Part shown: one piece after another, positions 1 to 6,089 of the stretch
Layout: every line of letters begins with the position of its first letter
How positions within the stretch are numbered: the first letter of the stretch is position 1
Source of the DNA: Trebonia sp.
GTDB taxonomy: Bacteria > Actinomycetota > Actinomycetes > Streptosporangiales > Streptosporangiaceae
Assembly: GCA_030038035.1 (NCBI GenBank)
Contig: JASHPP010000620.1
Coordinates: 1 to 13,078, forward strand
Direction of reading: 5' to 3'
Length of the DNA stretch: 13,078 nt
The notes under the pieces: model-generated
What the model was told of the DNA's origin: nothing
What the model saw: only the letters and a program-made list of their open reading frames with translations
Databases searched by the model: none
Position numbers and translations under genes: made by a program

Positions 1-30
1 GAGGCCGGCCAGGCCGGCCCGGCCGGCCGG

Positions 31-66
31 GTCGGCGAGGGTGGCCCGGTCGGCGAGGGTGGCCCG
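31..66 (+). repeat. Two perfect 18-bp tandem repeats upstream of rimI
   Basis: The 18-bp unit starting gtcggcgagg occurs twice in direct succession (31-48 and 49-66). It sits in a GC-only-looking stretch (1-81) made of ggccggcc-like words. Read in the rimI frame the stretch has no stop and encodes a Gly/Pro/Ala/Glu-rich segment with a six-residue period, as an interdomain linker would. It could also be the C-terminal end of an upstream gene in another frame, most likely tsaB. Confidence 0.7.
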
Positions 67-81
67 GCCGGCGGCTCCGGG

Positions 82-552
82 GTGCGACTGCGCCGGATGG
101 TGTCCGCCGACTTGATGGGCGTGCTCGCCCTGGAGCGGGACCTGTTCGCAGACGATCCGTGGACGCCGGAGATGTTCGCCGAGGAGGTCGCCCAGCCATC
201 GGCCAGCCGGCTGTACCTGGTCGCCGAGACCGTCGCTGATGACGGCAGGCACGCGCTGACCGGGTACGCGGGGATGATGTTCGTCTCTGGCGGCGGGCAG
301 GCGGACGTGCTGACGATCGCGGTCGCCGCCTCCTGCTGGGGCCGGGGTATCGGGTCCGCGCTGCTTGGCGCGCTGGTTCAGGCGGCACGGGACCGCGGCT
401 GCGCCGAGGTCTTCCTTGAAGTGCGCGAGGACAACCCCCGTGCCAGAGGGCTGTACCTGCGGCGCGGGTTCCAGGAGATCGGGGTGCGCCGTGGCTACTA
501 CCAGCCCTCGGGCGTGGACGCGATCGTGATGCGGAAGGACATGCTGCGCTGA
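82..552 (+). CDS. rimI: RimI-type ribosomal protein S18 alanine N-acetyltransferase (GNAT family)
   Basis: This is a GNAT-fold acetyltransferase of 156 aa if it starts at GTG 82, the usual length for RimI. RimI transfers acetyl from acetyl-CoA to the N-terminal alanine of ribosomal protein S18 in the cytoplasm. The acetyl-CoA-binding signature RGIGSA lies at about residues 88-93. E113 (in FLEVRED) and Y125 (in GLYLRRGF) are 12 residues apart, like the catalytic Glu103/Tyr115 pair of enterobacterial RimI, and the C-terminal GYYQPS element of the family is present. The gene abuts tsaD, its standard partner. No Shine-Dalgarno sequence precedes GTG 82, and the frame is open upstream to the window edge, so this may be the C-terminal half of a TsaB-RimI fusion; ATG 97 is a less likely start because it would cut strand beta1. 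The family call is firm; substrate specificity is inferred from synteny. Confidence 0.88.
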   Translation: MRLRRMVSADLMGVLALERDLFADDPWTPEMFAEEVAQPSASRLYLVAETVADDGRHALTGYAGMMFVSGGGQADVLTIAVAASCWGRGIGSALLGALVQAARDRGCAEVFLEVREDNPRARGLYLRRGFQEIGVRRGYYQPSGVDAIVMRKDMLR

Positions 553-1583
553 TGGGCGGACCACTGGTGCTCGGCATCGAGACGTCCTGCGACGAGACCG
601 GGGCAGGGATCGTGCGCGGTCGTGAACTGCTTGCCGACAGCGTGGCGACCAGCATGGACCAGCATGCGCGGTTCGGCGGGGTGGTGCCCGAGGTGGCGAG
701 CCGGGCGCACCTTGAGGCGATGGTCCCTGTGATCGAGGGCGCGTTCGCCAAGGCGGGCGTGCGGCCCGCCGACATCGACGCGGTCGCGGTGACCGCCGGT
801 CCTGGGCTGGCCGGCGCGCTGATGGTCGGAGTAGCGGCGGCGAAGGCCTATGCGTACGCGCTGGGCAAGCCGTTGTACGGCGTTAACCACCTGGCCGCGC
901 ACGTCGCGGTCGACCAGCTCGAGCACGGCCCGCTGCCTTCGCCGTGCGTGGCGCTGCTGGTATCCGGCGGGCATTCCTCCCTGCTGCTTGTTCCCGACGT
1001 GACCGGGAGCGTGGAGCCGCTGGGTGCGACGATCGACGACGCGGCGGGCGAGGCATACGACAAGGTGGCCAGGGTGCTCGGCATGCCGTTCCCTGGTGGC
1101 CCGCCGATCGACCGCGCCGCGGTGTCAGGCGATCCCACTGCGATCAGCTTCCCGCGCGCCAAGTACCACGATGGCACGCTTGACTTTTCTTTCGCCGGCC
1201 TGAAGACCGCCGTGGCCCGCTGGGTGGAGGCACGCGAGGACGCGGGGTCCCCGGTGCCGGTCGCCGACGTCGCCGCATCGTTCCAGGAGGCCGTCGCCGA
1301 CGTGCTCACCAGGAAGGCGGTCGCTGCCTGCCGGCAGCAGGGTGTATCAGACCTGGTGATCGGCGGCGGGGTAGCGGCCAACTCCAGGCTGCGCGCGCTC
1401 GCGGCCGCGCGTTGCGAGCAGGCCGGGATCCGGCTGCGGGTGCCGCGGCCGGGCCTGTGCACCGACAACGGGGCCATGGTCGCCGCCCTGGGCGCGCAGC
1501 TGGTGTCGAGCGGCCGTCCGCCGTCGTCCCTCGGCTTGCCTGCCGACTCCTCCCTTCCGGTCACAGACGTCCTCGTCCACTGA
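552..1583 (+). CDS. tsaD: tRNA N6-adenosine threonylcarbamoyltransferase TsaD
   Basis: TsaD (Kae1/Qri7/YgjD family, 343 aa, usual length) transfers the threonylcarbamoyl group from TC-AMP to A37 of ANN-decoding tRNAs, working with TsaB and TsaE in the cytoplasm. The N-terminal ASKHA signature [10 protein letters not shown] is at residues 8-17. The metal ligands are visible: H113 and H117 in NHLAAHV, and D305 in CTDNGAM. The nucleotide-binding motifs SGGHSS (138-143), the GEAYDK element (166-171), FSFAGLKT (212-219) and GGGVAANS (271-278) are all intact. The ATG overlaps the rimI stop by one base (TGATG), so translation is probably coupled. Nothing appears truncated. Only the neighbour on the right is unusual: in many actinobacteria this locus runs on towards groESL, whereas here a signalling operon follows. 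Confidence 0.96.
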   Translation: MGGPLVLGIETSCDETGAGIVRGRELLADSVATSMDQHARFGGVVPEVASRAHLEAMVPVIEGAFAKAGVRPADIDAVAVTAGPGLAGALMVGVAAAKAYAYALGKPLYGVNHLAAHVAVDQLEHGPLPSPCVALLVSGGHSSLLLVPDVTGSVEPLGATIDDAAGEAYDKVARVLGMPFPGGPPIDRAAVSGDPTAISFPRAKYHDGTLDFSFAGLKTAVARWVEAREDAGSPVPVADVAASFQEAVADVLTRKAVAACRQQGVSDLVIGGGVAANSRLRALAAARCEQAGIRLRVPRPGLCTDNGAMVAALGAQLVSSGRPPSSLGLPADSSLPVTDVLVH

Positions 1584-1606
1584 AGTTCTCGTGAAGTTCC
1601 CGCCCC

Positions 1607-1625
1607 CGCGGAGCCGTCCTCCGCG
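1607..1625 (+). terminator. Hairpin downstream of tsaD, possible terminator
   Basis: A perfect 7-bp GC-rich stem (cgcggag / ctccgcg) with a 5-nt loop lies 24 nt after the tsaD stop codon. No U-tract follows, which is common for actinobacterial terminators, so function is uncertain. Its place between the tsaD operon and a long intergenic region supports the call. Confidence 0.4.
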
Positions 1626-1916
1626 ATCCGGTTGCCGCTCCTTCAGCGTGGCGGGAAGATTAGCGGTCAGTGTCTTTGCGGGTCCGGCCCCGCATTCGGA
1701 GCCGAGGCCGTGCGATGTTTACCGAATATGAGCTTTAGAAGTATGCTTGCGGGAAAGTGTGCTATGTCTCTGGGGCGGGGCGGTAGCGGGGTGTCTCTTC
1801 CTTTTTAGTACATTTTGTCGGGGTTGCACGGACGCCTGTAAGTACCGGGAGAATTGAGGGGACTGTGGGAAACGCGCTCCTGAGCGTTGCGATATCGAAG
1901 CGGGCCTGGTGCTGTC
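1626..1916 (+). promoter_or_regulatory. AT-richer intergenic region, presumed promoter region of the five-gene operon
   Basis: About 300 bp without a convincing gene. Between roughly 1690 and 1860 it is visibly richer in A/T than the flanks (for example cctttttagtacattttg at 1799-1816). This is the only sizeable gap before the five-gene operon, so its promoter should lie here. I found no convincing -35/-10 pair: TACATT at 1809-1814 is a possible -10, but no good -35 stands 17 nt upstream. A GAGGGG at 1856-1861 is too close to GTG 1865 and too far from TTG 1887 to be a standard ribosome site for either. An in-frame TGA at 1881-1883 limits the downstream gene's start to TTG 1887 or GTG 1917. 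Confidence 0.4.
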
Positions 1917-3797
1917 GTGACGTCGATACGCGTTAGCGCGGAAGGGCGTGGCTATACCTTTTCACAGGGGTCCGTGGTTCGCGTGGGCAGTGCGCAGAAC
2001 GCGGACGTCGTCCTCCACTCGCCCGCGGTCAGCCCGTTCCATGCCCGCCTGGTGCCTGACGGGCACGGCTGGTGGCTGGCGGCGGATGAGGGGGATGTCT
2101 GGGTAGCCGGCGGGCGGGCAACCTCGCTGCAGCTGACTGGCGCGGTCAGCGTGCAACTCGGTCCCGGCGGTGAGGCCACCGTTTACCTGGAGCCAGTCAC
2201 CGAGCAGGCGCGCACACCGGTGCTCGTCGCACGGATCGGCCCCGATCAGCGCGTCTTCCCTGTCGGCACACAGGTACGAGTCGGCCGCGACCCGTCGCTA
2301 GAGCTCGTTTCGGTGAATCCGCTTGTGTCGAGGCAGTGCCACGGGCTTATTACCTCTGACGAAAAGGGCGCCGTCTACACCGATAAGTCCCGGCGAGGCA
2401 CGTTCCTCGACGGGAAACGATTGCGCGGACCGCTGCGCATTACCGAGTCCGTCGTGCTGCGCCTCGGCGATCCGGCAACGGGCGAGGAACTGGGGATCAC
2501 CCCGCCGCTCAGCGGGGCGGAACTGGAACACAACAGGGACCGCCGGATACTGCGCAGCCGTATCCGGATAGGTGCGGGGCTAGCGGCCGTCGCAATCGCA
2601 GGCGGAGTGGCGGCGGCGGTGGTCTTGTCGGGCGGCGGGTCGGCGCCGGCGAGCGGCGGGTTGAGCGGCGGCCTGTCACCCTCCGTCCTGGCGGGCGCGG
2701 AAGCGGCCACGGTCCGGCTGTTGCAGGGCTCGCAGTCCTCCTTCACCGGGTGGGGCTCGGGAACCCTGATCAGCCCGACTGGCCTCATCCTCACAAACGC
2801 GCACGTCGCCGAGCCGCAGGCGACAGGTGCCGGAGTGGCGCTCGGGATTCCTGCCGCCGAACTTGAGCCAGATCCGCCCTTCCTCACCGTGGAGCTGACC
2901 ACGGGACCGTCTTCGCCCGTGGTCCCCCGGTACCGGGCCAAGCCGGTGGCCGTCGACGGCTACCTTGACTTCGCGGTCGTCCAGATCTACGCGACCAGCA
3001 GCGGGAAGCCGGTGAACCCCGCTTCCCTGCACTTGCCCTACTTCACCATCGGCAACGACGCGACGGTTCAGCTGGACCAGCCAGTGACCGTGCTCGGCTT
3101 CCCTGGCGTGGCCGACTCCGACTCGATCACCGTGACAAGCGGGGTGATCTCCACCTTCATACCCGACCCGCTCGGGCACGTGAACAACCCTCGTTTCGAA
3201 CTGGAGACCACGGCGCGCCTCGCGCACGGCAACTCGGGCGGAGCTGCGATCAACAACGCTGGCCAGCTGATCGGCGTGCCGAGCCTGGAGGTTACCGGGG
3301 AAGGCGGTGACATCTCCTGGCGGCTGCGCGCGGTAAGCGAGGCCATGCCGCTCATCACCGCGGCGCGTGACCATACCGCATACCGCAGCAAGATCCTGGT
3401 GCAGCGGACGGGCGCGGAGCAGGCCACGGGTGCCGGGGTCGGAGCCACGCCGCAAGCGGCGTGCGCAGGCGGCAGCGCGGTAGGGGCGTCGGCGTCGGCG
3501 GTATTCGGCATCGATTATGCCCGGGTTCCAGTCGGCCTTGACCTCGCGATGCTGGTCGCGCTGCCCGACGGAACCGCCGTGACCGTGCCCACTGGCGGAT
3601 TGCCGCAAGCGACGGCACAATCAAGCAGCGCGTGTTTCACAGTCGATCTCGACGCCGATCAGCTCGGGCTGGCTGCCCTGCCGGACGGGACCTATCACGT
3701 CCAGCTTTACGGCGGCCCGAACCTGACCCCGATCGGCGGGTCTGCCGCCCTCACCGTGGGCGCAAGTGGCGGACCCGCAGCCTCGGGTGCGCCGTAG
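1917..3797 (+). CDS. Membrane-anchored FHA-FHA-trypsin-like serine protease
   Basis: A predicted single-pass membrane protein of 626 aa from GTG 1917; TTG 1887 would add 10 residues, and neither start has a good ribosome site. FHA domain 1 (about 3-92) keeps SxxH (S39, H42) but has Ser instead of Arg after the GS/GR glycine. FHA domain 2 (about 103-195) keeps R124, S138 and H142 and a GTF element (161-163), so it is the likelier phosphothreonine binder. A basic stretch (207-217) precedes a TM helix (about 218-237), placing the FHA domains inside and the rest outside. The protease domain (about 260-490) has a complete trypsin/HtrA-like triad: H296 (LTNAHV), D351 (YLDFAVV), S440 (HGNSGG). A C-terminal beta-rich domain (about 515-626) has two Cys (516, 573) that could pair. 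First gene of the operon with the kinase/phosphatase. The domains are clear; the substrate is unknown. Confidence 0.85.
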   Translation: MTSIRVSAEGRGYTFSQGSVVRVGSAQNADVVLHSPAVSPFHARLVPDGHGWWLAADEGDVWVAGGRATSLQLTGAVSVQLGPGGEATVYLEPVTEQARTPVLVARIGPDQRVFPVGTQVRVGRDPSLELVSVNPLVSRQCHGLITSDEKGAVYTDKSRRGTFLDGKRLRGPLRITESVVLRLGDPATGEELGITPPLSGAELEHNRDRRILRSRIRIGAGLAAVAIAGGVAAAVVLSGGGSAPASGGLSGGLSPSVLAGAEAATVRLLQGSQSSFTGWGSGTLISPTGLILTNAHVAEPQATGAGVALGIPAAELEPDPPFLTVELTTGPSSPVVPRYRAKPVAVDGYLDFAVVQIYATSSGKPVNPASLHLPYFTIGNDATVQLDQPVTVLGFPGVADSDSITVTSGVISTFIPDPLGHVNNPRFELETTARLAHGNSGGAAINNAGQLIGVPSLEVTGEGGDISWRLRAVSEAMPLITAARDHTAYRSKILVQRTGAEQATGAGVGATPQAACAGGSAVGASASAVFGIDYARVPVGLDLAMLVALPDGTAVTVPTGGLPQATAQSSSACFTVDLDADQLGLAALPDGTYHVQLYGGPNLTPIGGSAALTVGASGGPAASGAP

Positions 3798-3820
3798 CGC
3801 CAGAAGTCATACGAGTGTGT

Positions 3821-3825
3821 GGAGG
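3821..3825 (+). promoter_or_regulatory. Ribosome binding site fixing the start of the second operon gene
   Basis: GGAGG lies 8 nt before ATG 3834. It overlaps the alternative in-frame GTG at 3819, which therefore cannot be the start served by this site. ATG 3834 is preferred. Confidence 0.75.
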
Positions 3826-3833
3826 TACATGAA

Positions 3834-5363
3834 ATGAGCGGGAACTCGTTCGACGCGCAAGGCGAGGCCCACGAGGCGCTAAGCACGGCGGTCGGCAGTT
3901 ACGGTTCGAAGGTCCTTGGCGACCCGCGCATCCTCGGCAACCTGGTGACCGACCTGCTGCCAGACCTGCCCCGCGAGCGAAGCCTCCTCGTCACCGCGGC
4001 CGAGGCTGGCGTGGCCGGCGAGCTGATCCAGCACGTGGAGCAGCAGCACGTAGACGTCGACACCGCGATCCAGCTCGTCGCGCGATCGCTGACCGAGCGC
4101 AGGTCGCTTGACACGGCGGCCAGCACGTGGGTGACGACAGAGTATGCCCAGGCCCTCGGCTATCCGGTGCGGGCGCAAGCCGGGCAGGCTGCCCCGCCAG
4201 CCCAGCAAAGCCCAGGCGCGGCGCCGACCGTCACGATGAAGGCCATGACGCCGCAGTCGCCGCCGGTGGCGCCGATGCCTGTTCCGCCGCCTCCGGCCCG
4301 GCCAAGCCCCGCGGCCCCGGCGCAGCCAACCCCGGCGATGCAAGGGCCGACGGCGCCACCCCAGGCCCAGCCCGGACCGCAGGCTCAGCCGCCAGGCCAG
4401 TACCAGCCGGCAGGCCAGTACCAGCCGGCAGGCCAGTACCCGCCGGCAGCCCAGGCTCAGCCGGGAGGCCAGGCTCAGCCGGGAGGCCAGTTCCCGCCTG
4501 CAGGGCAATACCCGCCAGCCGGACAGTACCCGCCGGCCGGACAGTACCAGCCAGGAGCCCAGTTCCAGGCGGGAGCCCGCCCGGGTGCCCCTGGACAGCA
4601 GACGCCGGTCCCGCCGCCTCCGTATCCGGGACAGCCTCCGGTTACCCAGGGCGGCAGCGGCGGGTCAGGCTCTAAGCGAGGCCTCGCCATCGGCGGCGGG
4701 ATCGCCGCGGTCGTGGTGATCTACCTGATCATCGCGGTCGTGGCGCACGCATTCCCCTTCTCCAAGTCGAGCACGAACAACGCGTCAGGGACGCGCTCGC
4801 CGATCCCCAGCACGCACACGACAATCCCCCCGACGAGCCCAGTGACGACTCCCGTGTCGTCGCCCGCGGTGACGCCGACCAACGTGCTGGCGTCTGGCGT
4901 TGTCCCGATCAGCACGCTGCTGCCGACCGACCTGGACGACGTCGCCAGCGAGTGCGTGACGCAGACTCCTCCGTTCCCCTGGACCATGCCCGGCCTGGTG
5001 ACCGCGCTGAAGTGCACCGACCCCGGCCTGCCGGGCGGACAGGTCTTCGCGTTCCAGATGGACAGCTCGGCCAACTACCTCACCTCCTGGAACAACTTCA
5101 ACAAGTGGTGGGGCTTCGACCTGTCAAGCGCAGGAACGGTCTGCCCGCCGTCCGGGAGCGACACCCAGGGGACGACGGAATGGAAGGACAATCAGTTCCC
5201 GTACCGTAACGGCCAGGTGCTTGAGTGCGAGACGGTGGGCAGCGGCAGCACCACTCAGGCGTCGTACACGTGGACGTTCCCGACCGAAGACGGGTTCATC
5301 ATCGCCCAGGCTCCGCACACCTGGACGTTCAGCCAGCTCAACACCTGGTGGCTGAACACATGA
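3834..5363 (+). CDS. Single-pass membrane protein: N-terminal helical domain, Pro/Gln-rich repeat linker, four-Cys extracytoplasmic domain
   Basis: Product of 509 aa. Residues about 8-112 form an all-helical domain with the pattern DPR..LGNLV.DLLPD.PRERSLLV.AAEAGVAGEL...ARSL.ERRSLD.AAS.WV. From memory this resembles a recurrent adaptor-like helical domain at the ends of signalling and conflict-system proteins (effector-associated-domain-like), but I cannot name it firmly. Residues about 113-280 are Pro/Gln/Ala-rich, with ten GQY[QP]PA-type hexapeptides at 188-247. A Lys-Arg pair precedes a TM helix (about 284-304), so the N-terminus should be cytoplasmic. A Ser/Thr/Pro stalk leads to a Trp-rich domain (about 360-509) with four Cys (374, 394, 437, 465) and a terminal WW, a pattern familiar from ectodomains of actinobacterial membrane kinases. 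It starts 36 nt after the protease gene and overlaps the vWA gene by ATGA. Likely a transmembrane adaptor or sensor; no enzyme motif is seen. Confidence 0.75.
   Translation: MSGNSFDAQGEAHEALSTAVGSYGSKVLGDPRILGNLVTDLLPDLPRERSLLVTAAEAGVAGELIQHVEQQHVDVDTAIQLVARSLTERRSLDTAASTWVTTEYAQALGYPVRAQAGQAAPPAQQSPGAAPTVTMKAMTPQSPPVAPMPVPPPPARPSPAAPAQPTPAMQGPTAPPQAQPGPQAQPPGQYQPAGQYQPAGQYPPAAQAQPGGQAQPGGQFPPAGQYPPAGQYPPAGQYQPGAQFQAGARPGAPGQQTPVPPPPYPGQPPVTQGGSGGSGSKRGLAIGGGIAAVVVIYLIIAVVAHAFPFSKSSTNNASGTRSPIPSTHTTIPPTSPVTTPVSSPAVTPTNVLASGVVPISTLLPTDLDDVASECVTQTPPFPWTMPGLVTALKCTDPGLPGGQVFAFQMDSSANYLTSWNNFNKWWGFDLSSAGTVCPPSGSDTQGTTEWKDNQFPYRNGQVLECETVGSGSTTQASYTWTFPTEDGFIIAQAPHTWTFSQLNTWWLNT
4395..4574 (+). 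repeat. Ten in-frame 18-bp tandem repeats in the linker of the membrane adaptor gene
   Basis: Ten consecutive 18-bp units, each coding a hexapeptide of the type G-Q-Y-(Q/P)-P-(A/G). The first two units are identical and the later ones diverge to AQAQPG, GQFPPA and AQFQAG. The unit length keeps the frame, so copy number can change without breaking the gene. The stretch lies between the helical domain and the TM helix, on the presumed cytoplasmic side. Confidence 0.9.
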
Positions 5364-6082
5364 CCCCGGCGGCACCGTACTCCCGCATGCCCGGAGGGGG
5401 CATCTCCAGGCGACCGCTGCACGTCATCATCTTGGCGGACTGCTCCGGCGGGATGAAAGGCGAGAAGATCCAGGCGCTGAACTTCGCCATCGCGGACATG
5501 ATGCCGCACCTTGAGGCATGGGAGCGCGACCAGGAACAGGCGCAGGTGTTCATCCGGGCGATCGCCTTCGCCACGGAGCCGCGCTGGCACATCCGCGAAC
5601 CGGTGCCGGTAGCCGGGATCCGCTGGAAGCCGCTCACGCCGGTGAGCAAAGGGCTGACCAACATGGGACCGGCGTTCGCCCTGGCGGCCGAGGCTCTGGC
5701 GCCTGGCCAGATCGAACGCCGTGCGCTCCGGCCAGCCATCCTGCTGATCACCGACGGGCTGGCCACCGATCCGCCGGGCGGGTTCGAAGCCGGCCTTGCC
5801 ACGTTGCTGGCTCAGCCCGCTGGTAGGGCCGCCCTGCGGCTGTCGATCGCGATCGGGCGCGACGCCCAGTCCGACGCGCTCACCCGGTTCATCGGCGACC
5901 CGAGCGTGCCGGTGCTCGTGGCGGACAGCACCGAGGACATCGCGGACCGCCTGGTGGCCGCGTCGCTGGCGCTGTCCAGGATGTCGGAGACAGGCGCTGA
6001 CCGGGGAGCGGTGATGCGCAGGCTGTTCGGCCCGGCGGAGGGCTTCCCGTCGGGGGTGTTCGACCAGGACACGATCGTCTGA
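5360..6082 (+). CDS. TerY-like von Willebrand factor A (vWA) domain protein
   Basis: A 240-aa protein that is almost entirely one vWA domain, the size and layout of TerY, with no signal peptide or TM helix, so cytoplasmic. vWA domains bind a divalent metal through a MIDAS site and mediate protein-protein contacts. The site can be traced: D27 and S29 in ILADCSGGMKGEKI, T100 in LTNMGPA and D132 in LITDG. The second serine of DxSxS is glycine (G31) here. The GLTNMGPAF and GEKIQALN elements are typical of the TerY subfamily. The ATG overlaps the previous stop (ATGA), favouring 5360 over ATG 5387; the frame remains open upstream inside the previous gene. It sits directly before PP2C and kinase genes, the known TerY-P triad arrangement, where the vWA protein is thought to scaffold the complex. 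The role is inferred from this context. Confidence 0.88.
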   Translation: MTPAAPYSRMPGGGISRRPLHVIILADCSGGMKGEKIQALNFAIADMMPHLEAWERDQEQAQVFIRAIAFATEPRWHIREPVPVAGIRWKPLTPVSKGLTNMGPAFALAAEALAPGQIERRALRPAILLITDGLATDPPGGFEAGLATLLAQPAGRAALRLSIAIGRDAQSDALTRFIGDPSVPVLVADSTEDIADRLVAASLALSRMSETGADRGAVMRRLFGPAEGFPSGVFDQDTIV

Positions 6083-6089
6083 CGGCGTC

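Noticed and set aside
2676..3620. Open frame of over 300 codons opposite the protease
   Set aside because: The sequence is Arg/His/Gly-rich with no recognisable domain, and the plus strand has an intact catalytic triad.
3819..3833. GTG 3819 as start of the membrane adaptor
   Set aside because: The GGAGG site at 3821-3825 overlaps it and is ideally spaced for ATG 3834.
4395..4574. Tandem repeats considered as a CRISPR array
   Set aside because: The units are contiguous 18-mers without spacers, in frame within a coding region.
5225..5359. N-terminal extension of the vWA protein inside the previous gene
   Set aside because: The extension is Arg/His-rich shadow sequence; the ATGA overlap at 5360 gives a normal TerY-length protein.
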